From NCBI RefSeq assembly GCF_006716445.1, contig NZ_VFPA01000001.1, positions 2,356,001 through 2,420,000 on the forward strand: a stretch of DNA of 64,000 nucleotides, written 5' to 3'. How positions within the stretch are numbered: position 1 is the stretch's first letter; each line of letters opens with the position of its first letter. This document shows positions 8,338 through 15,045 of this stretch, one piece after another. The position numbers and the translations under genes are program-made. Under the pieces are notes generated by a model that was given only the letters and a program-made list of their open reading frames with translations, ran no database searches and had not been told where the DNA came from. The DNA comes from Pseudonocardia kunmingensis. Lineage in GTDB: Bacteria; Actinomycetota; Actinomycetes; Mycobacteriales; Pseudonocardiaceae.

Positions 8338-9312
8338 ATGCGCGCCGACCGGCTCGTCTCGCTGGTGCTGTTGCTGCGCCGGCACGGCCGGCTCACCGCG
8401 GACGCGCTGGCCCGCGAGCTGGAGGTGTCCCCCCGCACCGTGCTGCGTGACATCGAGGCGCTGTCCGCGGCCGGCGTCCCGGTCTACGCCGAACGCGGCC
8501 GGCACGGGGGTTTCGCGTTGTTGCCCGGCTTCCGGACCGAGCTCACCGGGCTGAACCACGACGAGGCGCTCGCCCTGCTGGTCGCCGGATCGCGGCGCGG
8601 CGCGCAGGTGTTCGGCCTGGGCTCGGCGCTCGCGTCGGCCATGCTCAAGGTGGCCGACGCGCTGCCCGAGAGCTATCGGGCCACCGCGGACGAGGCCGCC
8701 CGACGACTGCTGATCGACCCGGAGACCGACCTCCTCTCGCGCCGGCAGGTCGCCGAGGAGGTTCCCGACGCCGTCGTCACGGAGGTCCGGCGCGCGGTGT
8801 TCGCCGGCCACAAGCTGCGCATCCACTACGCGGTGCCGGGCCAGGCGCCGGAGTGGCGTACGGTCGACCCGATCGGCCTGGTCACCGTGCGCGACCAGGG
8901 CTACCTGCTGGCCACGAGGTCCGGCGCGGACCGCACCTACCGGCTGTCGCGGGTGCTGGCGGCCGAGGAGCTCAGCGAGCCGGCACAGCGACCGGAGCGG
9001 GTCGACCTGGACCGGGCATGGCAGGAACGCAGCACGCGGTTCCGGAGCGGCGGCGACCAGGTCACCGTGCTGGTGCGGGTGGACCCGGCGCGGCGGGCGG
9101 ACCTGGTGGACACCGCACTGGCCGTCCACACCGAGGAGACCGACGCCGACGGCAGGCTACGGCTCGAGGTGAGCTTCCAAGATCCGTGGCACGCCGAGTG
9201 GGCGCTGTGGCAGCTCGCCACGAACGCGGAAGCCCTCGCCCCCCAGTGGTTGCGCACCTCCCTGCGCGAGCGCGGGGCGGCGATCGCCGCCTGTTACGGA
9301 GAGCCGTCCTGA
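8338..9312 (+). CDS. WYL-domain transcriptional regulator (DeoR/YafY type)
   Basis: A 324-residue regulator. Residues 1-60 form a winged helix-turn-helix (RLVSLVLLLRRHGRLTADAL, LEVSPRTVLRDIEAL). The middle (about 145-205) is a WYL domain: HKLRIHYAVPG, EWRTVDPIGLVTVRDQGYLLA, RTYRLSRVLAAE. A C-terminal WCX-type extension ends the protein. WYL domains bind small ligands or nucleic acid and often act as ligand-responsive switches. Start ATG 8338 follows GGAG at 8327-8330. Divergent from the RidA gene, with a palindrome in the shared promoter region. Confidence 0.9.
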   Translation: MRADRLVSLVLLLRRHGRLTADALARELEVSPRTVLRDIEALSAAGVPVYAERGRHGGFALLPGFRTELTGLNHDEALALLVAGSRRGAQVFGLGSALASAMLKVADALPESYRATADEAARRLLIDPETDLLSRRQVAEEVPDAVVTEVRRAVFAGHKLRIHYAVPGQAPEWRTVDPIGLVTVRDQGYLLATRSGADRTYRLSRVLAAEELSEPAQRPERVDLDRAWQERSTRFRSGGDQVTVLVRVDPARRADLVDTALAVHTEETDADGRLRLEVSFQDPWHAEWALWQLATNAEALAPQWLRTSLRERGAAIAACYGEPS

Positions 9313-9349
9313 GTTGCTCGACGATCATGACGTCGGCGGTCTGACGCGG

Positions 9350-10591
9350 TCAGGCTCGGTCGTCGACGGGGTCCGGGTGCCGCCAGCGTCGGAGCGCGGG
9401 ATGCGTGCCGGCGATCACCATGACCGCAAGCACGCAGGCCACCCCACCGCTGACGGCCGCCGCCGAGGCGGACACCAGGCCGGCGACGAGCCCGGCCCGT
9501 GCGTCGCCGATACCCGGGCCGCCCGCACCGACGGCGTACTGCGCGGAGTTGATCCGGCCGCGGAACCCGTCGGGTGTCTCCAGCTGGACGAGCGTTCCGC
9601 CCGAGGTCACCGACACGGTGTCCGCGGCGCCCGCGACGGCCAGGCAGGTCAGCGTCGCGACGAGGCCGTCGACCAGACCGAACCCGGCCAGCGCCACGCC
9701 CCAGACCGCGGCCGCTCCGAGCATGACCGCGCCCGGTCGGACGGCGCTGGTGACCAGGCCCGACAGCAGCCCCGCGGTCATCCCGCCGACCGCGACCGCG
9801 GTGAGGAACAGTCCGAGGGTGTGCGGGTCACCGCCGAAGCGCTCCTGGTTGATCACCGGGAACAGCGCGACCGGCATCGCCAGGACGGTCGCGGCCAGGT
9901 CGGCGGCCAGCACCCCGCGCAGCGCCGGGCGCCGCCAGAGGAACGCGAGCCCCTCGCCGGTCGCGCGTGGTCCGGCCCGGGTCGAGCCGCCCTCGGGACG
10001 CATCGGCGGCAGCCGAACAACCCCGTACAGCGCGATCAGGATCGCCAGAGCGTCGACGGTGTAGACCCAGCTCGGACCCCAGCCGGCCAGCACCACCCCG
10101 GCCACCGCCGGGCCGACCAGCATCGCCACCTGGAACGCGGCGAGGTCGAGCGCGACCCCGGCCGCGACCTGGGACTGCGGCAGCAGTCGCGGCATGATCG
10201 CTCGCCGCGACGCCGCCCCCAGCGCGGTGCAGGAGGTCTGCGCCGCGACCAGGACGAGGACGAGGGGTGCGGACCCGAGCCCGGCCACCGCCTGCGCCGC
10301 CAGCAGCGTCGCCGCGGCGACCGCACCCGAGCTGGTCAGCAGCACGACTCGCCGCCGGTCGAACGTGTCGGCGATCGTTCCTCCGAGGAGGCCGAGCACG
10401 ATGTTCGGGACGGCCGTCGCCACGCCGATCGCCCCGGTCCACAGGGGACTGCGGGTCAGCTCCCACACCTGGTACAGCACCGCGACAACGGCCATCTGCC
10501 CGCTGCAGCGGATCGCCACCGTCCCGATCCAGAGCCGCCGGAACGCAGGCGAGGTCCGCAGCGGGCGGGTGTCCAGCAGACCCGTCCGCAC
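9350..10591 (-). CDS. MFS transporter (drug-efflux-like)
   Basis: A 413-residue major facilitator of about 12 helices. The cytoplasmic loop motif after helix 2 reads GTIADTFDRRRVVLL (a variant of G-x-x-x-D-R-x-G-R-R), and the central halves are joined by a basic loop (RPEGGSTRAGPRATGEG). It resembles enterobactin exporter/EntS-like and actinobacterial drug-efflux MFS proteins. Start GTG 10591 is preceded by GAGGAGG about 5 nt upstream; a longer upstream reading is basic low-complexity sequence and rejected. It follows the MarR gene on the same strand by 109 bp, so MarR control of efflux is likely (inference). Confidence 0.85.
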   Translation of the reverse strand: MRTGLLDTRPLRTSPAFRRLWIGTVAIRCSGQMAVVAVLYQVWELTRSPLWTGAIGVATAVPNIVLGLLGGTIADTFDRRRVVLLTSSGAVAAATLLAAQAVAGLGSAPLVLVLVAAQTSCTALGAASRRAIMPRLLPQSQVAAGVALDLAAFQVAMLVGPAVAGVVLAGWGPSWVYTVDALAILIALYGVVRLPPMRPEGGSTRAGPRATGEGLAFLWRRPALRGVLAADLAATVLAMPVALFPVINQERFGGDPHTLGLFLTAVAVGGMTAGLLSGLVTSAVRPGAVMLGAAAVWGVALAGFGLVDGLVATLTCLAVAGAADTVSVTSGGTLVQLETPDGFRGRINSAQYAVGAGGPGIGDARAGLVAGLVSASAAAVSGGVACVLAVMVIAGTHPALRRWRHPDPVDDRA

Positions 10592-10700
10592 TACGCCTCC
10601 TCGGAAGCGGTGACCGCGGCCGGTCCCGCGTGGTCGCGCCGTTCCGAGCACGTCACGCGCTGGACCACGACATGCGCCGCCCGGACCCGGCCGGGCCCGC

Positions 10701-11276
10701 TCACGTGCCCACACCGGGCCCGGACGTCGCGGCACCCTCGCCGGTGGCCGCCCGCCGTGCCGCCTCCTGGTCGTCCGGCGACACCGGAGGCATGGCGTCA
10801 CCGATGAGGTCGGAGATGCGGTCCTCCATGCTGCGTCGACGGAGCGCTTCCGCCGTGGCGACGACCGCCCGGCTCAGCGAGTGGGGCATCACCTCGTCGT
10901 CGAGCTGGGCAACCGCTTGCTCGGTGGCCCGCCACTCCGCCTCGAGGAACGGCACGAGCGAGCGGCCCCGCTCGGTGAGCGTGATCCGCCGGGTGCGGGC
11001 GTCCTCACCGGGTTCCGAGTCGACCAGCCCTTCCCGGCGCATGCCGGCCAGGGTCTGGCTGATCGCCGAGTGGGTGCGGTCGAGCGACTCGGCGAGCTCG
11101 CGGATCGTCATCGGCCCGGCATGGGCCAGCCGGAGCAGCGGATAGGCGTACCGCGGGCGCACCTCGTGCAGGCCACGCGCCTTGTAGACGTTCTCGATCT
11201 CGGCCTCGACCTCTGCCAGCAGGTCGCGCAGCGGCTGCCACCGATCGCGAGACCTCGTGGGATCCGGAGATGTCAC
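10701..11276 (-). CDS. MarR-family transcriptional regulator
   Basis: A 191-residue winged-helix regulator. The DNA-binding core runs from about residue 55 to 115: PMTIRELAESLDRTHSAISQTLAGMRREGLVDSEPGEDARTRR, including the D-x-R wing. Helical dimerisation segments lie on both sides, and the last ~25 residues are a disordered Ala/Gly-rich tail. The start GTG 11276 lies only 6 nt downstream of a -10-like TATATT, so the message may be leaderless. Upstream gene of a MarR-MFS pair; it probably represses both itself and the transporter until a toxic ligand binds. Confidence 0.85.
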   Translation of the reverse strand: MTSPDPTRSRDRWQPLRDLLAEVEAEIENVYKARGLHEVRPRYAYPLLRLAHAGPMTIRELAESLDRTHSAISQTLAGMRREGLVDSEPGEDARTRRITLTERGRSLVPFLEAEWRATEQAVAQLDDEVMPHSLSRAVVATAEALRRRSMEDRISDLIGDAMPPVSPDDQEAARRAATGEGAATSGPGVGT

Positions 11277-11298
11277 AGCGCTAATATAACAGCGCTGT
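11275..11298 (-). promoter_or_regulatory. marR promoter with paired operator repeats
   Basis: Two copies of ACAGCGCT (11275-11282 and 11289-11296) are spaced 14 bp apart. The second extends to the palindrome ACAGCGCTGT (11289-11298). Between them, on the minus strand, is TATATT (11283-11288), a good -10 box. A repressor bound to the repeats would cover the -10 and the initiation site. No clear -35 was found. Confidence 0.55.
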
Positions 11299-11321
11299 CA
11301 GGTGGCGGTCGAAGCTCGCAT

Positions 11322-11370
11322 GACGAACGACACCTTCGTCGGCCAGGTACCGACGAGAGTGCCGTTCGTC
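11322..11370. repeat. 49-bp hairpin element, copy 1
   Basis: Arms GACGAACGACACC and AGTGCCGTTCGTC enclose an inner CGTCGG/CCGACG stem and loop CCAGGTA. It matches the copy at 12108-12156 at 45 of 49 positions. On the minus strand the two outer-arm mismatches become G-U wobbles. It lies in the spacer between the marR promoter and the tRNA-Tyr terminator and is in no gene. Confidence 0.75.
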
Positions 11371-11402
11371 CGGGTGGCGCGTGGAGTGGCCGGACAGACG
11401 AG

Positions 11403-11442
11403 AACGGCCCCTGACCCGCGTCTCCGCTGGTCAGGGGCCGTT
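11403..11442 (-). terminator. terminator downstream of tRNA-Tyr
   Basis: A perfect 14-bp stem (AACGGCCCCTGACC / GGTCAGGGGCCGTT) with a 12-nt loop, 10 bp beyond the 3' end of tRNA-Tyr. Strong GC-rich hairpins of this kind normally end actinobacterial tRNA transcripts. Confidence 0.8.
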
Positions 11443-11452
11443 TCCCCGGGTG

Positions 11453-11534
11453 TGGCAGGTGAAGGATTCGAACCTTCGTAGGCTAAGCCGACGGATTTAC
11501 AGTCCGCTCCCTTTGGCCACTCGGGCAACCTGCC
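11453..11534 (-). tRNA. tRNA-Tyr (anticodon GUA)
   Basis: Reading the minus strand gives an 82-nt class II tRNA with a long variable arm. The 7-bp acceptor pairs GGCAGGT with ACCTGCC, the anticodon loop is CTGTAAA with GTA, the T arm reads AAGGTTCGAATCCTT, and the discriminator is A. The 3' CCA is not encoded. A strong terminator follows at 11403-11442. Confidence 0.95.
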
Positions 11535-11617
11535 GGGGTGCGCCGTGGCGCGGCAACGAGGATACGACAGCGACGAACCGGGTTCCGCAGGGGGCCCGGC
11601 CGGCGAGGAGGCACGCA

Positions 11618-12109
11618 GTGGCAGACCCGTCGTTCGACGTGGTGAGCAAGGTCGACCGACAGGAGGTCGACAACGCCCTCAACCAGGCCGCGAAGGAGCT
11701 CTCCCAGCGGTTCGACTTCCGCGGCACCGGCACCTCGATCGCCTGGGCGGGCGAGGAGGCCGTGACGATCGAGTCCGAGACCGAGGAGCGGGCACTGGCC
11801 GCGGTCGACGTGTTCAAGGAGAAGCTGATCAAGCGCAGCATCTCCCTGAAGGCGTTCGAGGTGGGCGAGCCCGCCGTCTCGGGCAAGACCTACAAGGTCA
11901 GCGGCAAGATCCTGCAGGGCATCGCCCAGGACAAGGCCAAGGAGATCAGCAAGGCCATCCGGGACGAGAAGCTCAAGGGCGTCCAGGCGCAGATCCAGGG
12001 CGACCAGCTGCGGGTCTCGGGCAAGAAGAAGGACGACCTGCAGGCCGTGATCGCACTGCTGAAGGGCAAGGACTTCGGCATCGCCCTGCAGTTCACCAAC
12101 TACAGGTGA
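11618..12109 (+). CDS. YajQ family cyclic-di-GMP-binding protein
   Basis: A 163-residue UPF0234/YajQ protein. Members have two ferredoxin-like folds; in Xanthomonas the homologue binds cyclic di-GMP, and Escherichia coli YajQ binds nucleotides. Conserved segments: [20 protein letters not shown] at the start, [14 protein letters not shown], a central [17 protein letters not shown], and the C-terminal [19 protein letters not shown]. Start GTG 11618 follows GAGGAGG at 11605-11611. The stop codon TGA (12107-12109) overlaps the first bases of the second 49-bp hairpin element, which probably also terminates transcription. Confidence 0.9.
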   Translation: MADPSFDVVSKVDRQEVDNALNQAAKELSQRFDFRGTGTSIAWAGEEAVTIESETEERALAAVDVFKEKLIKRSISLKAFEVGEPAVSGKTYKVSGKILQGIAQDKAKEISKAIRDEKLKGVQAQIQGDQLRVSGKKKDDLQAVIALLKGKDFGIALQFTNYR

Positions 12110-12156
12110 CGAACGGCACTTTCGTCGGCTAGGTACCGACGGGAGTGCCGTTCGTC
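12108..12156. repeat. 49-bp hairpin element, copy 2, shared by yajQ and map 3' ends
   Basis: Perfect 13-bp outer arms (GACGAACGGCACT / AGTGCCGTTCGTC), a TT/GG step, a 6-bp inner stem CGTCGG/CCGACG and a 7-nt loop CTAGGTA. The yajQ stop uses its first bases, and the stop of map (TAG, minus strand) lies in its loop, so the element encodes the last nine residues of MAP. It probably works as a bidirectional terminator. Confidence 0.8.
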
Positions 12157-12929
12157 ATGCTGGGAGCGCGCCGGGTGAGCACCAGCGGGGCCTCCTCGGT
12201 GATGGCCACCGTGTGCTCGGAGTGGGCCGTGCGCGAGCCGTCGGCCGAGCGGATCGTCCAGCCGTCGGCGTCGTGGACGATCCGGTCGGTGGTACGGGCG
12301 AACCAGGGTTCGAGCGCGAGGGTCAGACCCGGCCGGAGCGTGAGGCCGCGGCCCGCTCGGCCCTTGTTGGGGACGTGGGGGTCCTCGTGCATGGTGCGGC
12401 CGATGCCGTGACCGCCGAACTCGTCGTTGACGGGGTAGCCGTGGTCCCGAGCCACCGCCCAGATGGCCGCCGAGATGTCGCCCAGGCGGTTGCCCGGACG
12501 CGCCACGTCGATCGCCGCCTCCAGCGCCTCCTCGGTGGCGCGGACGATCCGCAGGTCCTCCTCGGCCGCGGTGCCGACGATCACCGTGCGCGCCGAGTCG
12601 GCCACCCAGCCGTCGATGCCCACCGCGAGGTCGGCGGTGAGCACGTCGCCGTCGCGCAGCGTGTAGTCGTGGGGCATGCCGTGCAGGACGGCGTCGTTGA
12701 CCGCCAGGCAGATGACGTTGCGGAACGGGCCGCGCCCGAAGGACGGCGCGTAGTCCCAGTAGCACGACTCGGCGCCGCGCCGCTCGATCATGCCGCGCAC
12801 GTGGTGCTCCAGGTCCAGCAGGTTCACACCCACATCGGCGAGCCGGCCCACCTCGTCGAGCACCTCGGCGACGAAACGCCCGGTCACGTGCATGCAGGCG
12901 ATCTCCGCGGGCGTCTTCAGTTCGATCAC
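12129..12929 (-). CDS. map: methionine aminopeptidase, type I
   Basis: A 266-residue dimetal exopeptidase that removes the initiator Met from nascent proteins in the cytosol. Ligands can be read in order: two Asp in LTADLAVGIDGWVADSART, His in GGHGIGRTMHE, Glu in LALEPWFA and Glu in HTVAITEEAPL; a catalytic His lies in NDAVLHGMPHD. There is no N-terminal SH3-type zinc extension. Start GTG 12929 has GAGG about 6 nt upstream. The last nine residues (MTNGTPVGT) are encoded by the hairpin repeat. Upstream, a double palindrome suggests specific repression. Many actinobacteria have more than one map, so this could be an accessory copy. Confidence 0.9.
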   Translation of the reverse strand: MIELKTPAEIACMHVTGRFVAEVLDEVGRLADVGVNLLDLEHHVRGMIERRGAESCYWDYAPSFGRGPFRNVICLAVNDAVLHGMPHDYTLRDGDVLTADLAVGIDGWVADSARTVIVGTAAEEDLRIVRATEEALEAAIDVARPGNRLGDISAAIWAVARDHGYPVNDEFGGHGIGRTMHEDPHVPNKGRAGRGLTLRPGLTLALEPWFARTTDRIVHDADGWTIRSADGSRTAHSEHTVAITEEAPLVLTRRAPSMTNGTPVGT

Positions 12930-12952
12930 GAGTACCTCACGTCACCAGTAGT

Positions 12953-12996
12953 GGTATTTCTATACCGACCGTAGCACGGCGCGGTATAGAAATACC
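12953..12996. promoter_or_regulatory. double palindromic operator upstream of map
   Basis: Two 14-bp sites, GGTATTTCTATACC (12953-12966) and GGTATAGAAATACC (12983-12996), are perfect reverse complements of each other. Each is itself a GGTAT-N4-ATACC dyad. Centre spacing is 30 bp, about three helical turns, so two dimers would bind the same face. The AT-rich sites stand out in this GC-rich region. They lie between divergent map and the VOC gene. Confidence 0.7.
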
Positions 12997-13074
12997 CGTT
13001 GCTCGATCAACTCCTGGCCGCGATGATGTTCGGCACCATCCCGACCCGGGGCCAGCGCGAGGAGCGTGCGAGCA

Positions 13075-13782
13075 GTGCGACTCGAGAACATCGTCTGGGA
13101 CGCCCGCGACCCGCACCGGCTGGGCCGGTTCTGGGCAGCGGCGCTCGGGGCCGAGCCGATCACCGACGAGCCGGACGCGTTCGAGGCCCGCATGACGCTG
13201 GGCGAGGACGCGTTCCTCGACCTGTGCTTCCAACGGGTCGCTGTGCCGTCCACGGCTCCGGCGCGCCTGCACCCCGACCTGCAGGGCGGGGCGGAGCAGC
13301 GTCAGGTGGTGGAGCGCCTGCTGGGCCTCGGTGCGGCGCACACCGACGTGGGCCAGGGCGACGTGCCGTGGGTGGTACTCGCCGATCCGGAGGGCAACGC
13401 GTTCTGCGTGATGGAGGAGCGCGCGGTCTACCGCGGGACGGGCCCGATCGCGGCGCTGCCGCTGGACAGCGCTGACCCCGACCGCGACGCGGAGTTCTGG
13501 GCCGCGATCACCGGCTGGGTGCCGGGCGAGGGGATGCCCGGTGCCGCGACGCTGCGGCACCCGTCCGGCGTCGGACCGCTGCTCGAGCTCTGCCCCGAGC
13601 CGGAGCCGAAGCGGGGGAAGAACCGCCTGCACCTCGACGTCCGCCGCGAGGCGGGCGAGGACGACCCGACCGAGCGGCTCGTCGCGATGGGGGCGAGCCC
13701 GATCGGCGACCCCGGTGAGCTGCCCTGGCTCCTGTTCCTGGATCCTTCCGGCAACGAGTTCTGCGTGCTCGCCGCGCCGTAG
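13075..13782 (+). CDS. VOC superfamily protein (two glyoxalase-like domains)
   Basis: A 235-residue protein made of two vicinal-oxygen-chelate repeats: VRLENIVWDARDPHRLGRFWAAALG starts the first and LDSADPDRDAEFWAAITGW the second. The halves end with WVVLADPEGNAFCVM and WLLFLDPSGNEFCVL, the usual final strand with the metal-ligand-like Glu/Asp. This two-repeat form is common in actinobacteria with unknown substrate, sometimes tied to small-molecule resistance. Start GTG 13075 is chosen because GAGGAG (13059-13064) is 10 nt away; GTG 13066 would be too close to it. Confidence 0.75.
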   Translation: MRLENIVWDARDPHRLGRFWAAALGAEPITDEPDAFEARMTLGEDAFLDLCFQRVAVPSTAPARLHPDLQGGAEQRQVVERLLGLGAAHTDVGQGDVPWVVLADPEGNAFCVMEERAVYRGTGPIAALPLDSADPDRDAEFWAAITGWVPGEGMPGAATLRHPSGVGPLLELCPEPEPKRGKNRLHLDVRREAGEDDPTERLVAMGASPIGDPGELPWLLFLDPSGNEFCVLAAP

Positions 13783-13811
13783 CGGCGGCGTCGCGCAACG
13801 TCGTTCGGGGG

Positions 13812-14720
13812 ATGACGGTGGAACGCACGATCGGACGTCGAGCGCTGCTGGGGATGGCGGCGTTGCTGCCGCTCGCCGGATGCGCGGGCATCACGGCACC
13901 CGCGTCCCCTCCCCCTCCCCCTCCGCCCGCCGCCCCGGCACCGGACCTCGCGCCCCTGCTCGAGTTGGAGCGCCGGTTCGACGCGCGGCTGGGCGTGTAC
14001 GCCCTCGATACCGGCAGCGGCGCCACCATCGCCCACCGGGCGGACGAGCGGTTCGCGTTCTGCTCGACGTTCAAGGGCCTGGCGGCGGCCGCCGTGCTGC
14101 ACCGCAACCCGATGTCCCACCTGGACACCGTCGTGACCTACGGCGAGGGTGACCTGCTCAAGAGCGCGATCGTCACCCGCGAGCACGTCGCATCGGGGAT
14201 GACGATCGGGCAGTTGTGCGACGCGGCGGTCCGCTTCAGCGACGGCACGGCGGGCAACCTGCTGCTGCGCGACCTCGGCGGCCCTGCCGAGCTGACGGCC
14301 TACACCCGCGGCCTCGGCGACACCGTCACGCGGATGGACCGCGTCGAGCCGGACATCGTGGAGGCCACGCCGGGCGATCCGCGCGACACGAGCTCACCGC
14401 GGGCGCTGGGCACCGACTACCAGCGGATCGTCCTGGACGACGCCCTCCCGGGCGAGGCGCGCGCGTTCCTGCGCGATCTGCTGGAGCGCAACACCACCGG
14501 CGCCGAGCGCGTCCGCGCCGGCGTTCCGCGGGGCTGGACGGTGGCGGACAAGACCGGCACCGGCGACTACGGGACGCTCAACGACATCGCGATCGTGTGG
14601 CCCCCGGACCGCGCGCCGCTCGTCGTCTCCGTCATGTCCAGCAAGGCGGCCCAGGACGCCCCGTACGACCAGGCCGTGATCGCCGAGGCGGCCGCGTTCG
14701 TCATGACCACCCTGACGTGA
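13812..14720 (+). CDS. class A beta-lactamase, Tat/lipoprotein export
   Basis: A 302-residue serine beta-lactamase hydrolysing beta-lactams outside the membrane. Motifs: S85-T-F-K88 (Ambler S70/K73), S143-D-G145 (SDN loop with Gly at 132, as in M. tuberculosis BlaC), E179-P-D-I-V (Glu166, but Val instead of Asn170) and K247-T-G-T (Ambler 234-237). The N-terminus has a twin-arginine R9-R10 before a hydrophobic stretch, and a lipobox LAGC with C24, so a Tat-exported lipoprotein is likely. A proline-rich linker (about 32-44) follows. Start ATG 13812; 29 bp behind the VOC gene. No blaI/blaR regulator nearby. Confidence 0.9.
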   Translation: MTVERTIGRRALLGMAALLPLAGCAGITAPASPPPPPPPAAPAPDLAPLLELERRFDARLGVYALDTGSGATIAHRADERFAFCSTFKGLAAAAVLHRNPMSHLDTVVTYGEGDLLKSAIVTREHVASGMTIGQLCDAAVRFSDGTAGNLLLRDLGGPAELTAYTRGLGDTVTRMDRVEPDIVEATPGDPRDTSSPRALGTDYQRIVLDDALPGEARAFLRDLLERNTTGAERVRAGVPRGWTVADKTGTGDYGTLNDIAIVWPPDRAPLVVSVMSSKAAQDAPYDQAVIAEAAAFVMTTLT

Positions 14721-14771
14721 GCCAGAAGAGTGCTTGACTCGATCACCTGTCGCGTTGTGCCATGAACGTGA

Positions 14772-14791
14772 CGTCGGTCACATGACCGACG
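14772..14791. promoter_or_regulatory. palindrome upstream of the frd operon
   Basis: A perfect 9-bp inverted repeat, CGTCGGTCA-CA-TGACCGACG, lies just before the ribosome-binding site (GGAGGT, 14795-14800) of the first gene of the frd operon. An overlapping GTGAC-N4-GTCAC dyad is also present. It may be an operator or a leader hairpin that hides the ribosome-binding site. A TTGACT at 14734-14739 could be the -35. Confidence 0.45.
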
Positions 14792-14805
14792 CGCGGAGGT
14801 GGGTC

Positions 14806-15039
14806 ATGATCGGCACGAGGACCCCGTTCACCAGCGAACGCGCGCCGTGCGGGAAGCGGGTGAGCGGCGCGCGCTACTTCGAGGACGACGGCTCCGGCAT
14901 CCGGTGCGACGACGTGTCGTACGCGTGCGGCTGCCGCTCGATCTCGCACCAGTTCCACGACGGCAGCTGTCGCACCCGGGTGACCCGGCACGACGGCCGA
15001 GTGCTGCTGAATGAGCTGTCCGCCGAGCACGCCGAGTAG
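14806..15039 (+). CDS. small cysteine-rich protein leading the frd operon
   Basis: A 77-residue protein that I do not recognise. It has five cysteines (C15, C34, C41, C43, C55) and two nearby histidines (H48, H51), with a C-G-C pair inside SYACGCRSISHQFHDGSC, suggesting a bound metal or disulfides. No signal peptide or membrane segment, so probably cytosolic. ATG 14806 has a strong GGAGGT 5 nt upstream; a longer reading from 14782 lacks one. The stop is 6 nt before frdA, so it is almost surely in the frd operon. A role in iron-sulfur or redox handling for fumarate reductase is conjecture. Confidence 0.65.
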   Translation: MIGTRTPFTSERAPCGKRVSGARYFEDDGSGIRCDDVSYACGCRSISHQFHDGSCRTRVTRHDGRVLLNELSAEHAE

Positions 15040-15045
15040 CGCGGG

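Noticed and set aside
11322..12156. Composite transposon bounded by the two 49-bp hairpins
   Set aside because: The enclosed genes (tRNA-Tyr, yajQ) are housekeeping, no transposase is present and no target-site duplication could be seen. Two copies of a small repeat element explain it better.
12999..13475. Open frame starting at a TTG just after the map operator
   Set aside because: It overlaps the well-supported VOC gene in another frame and becomes Arg/Gly-rich after about 25 residues; the opposite strand shows no helix-turn-helix gene either.
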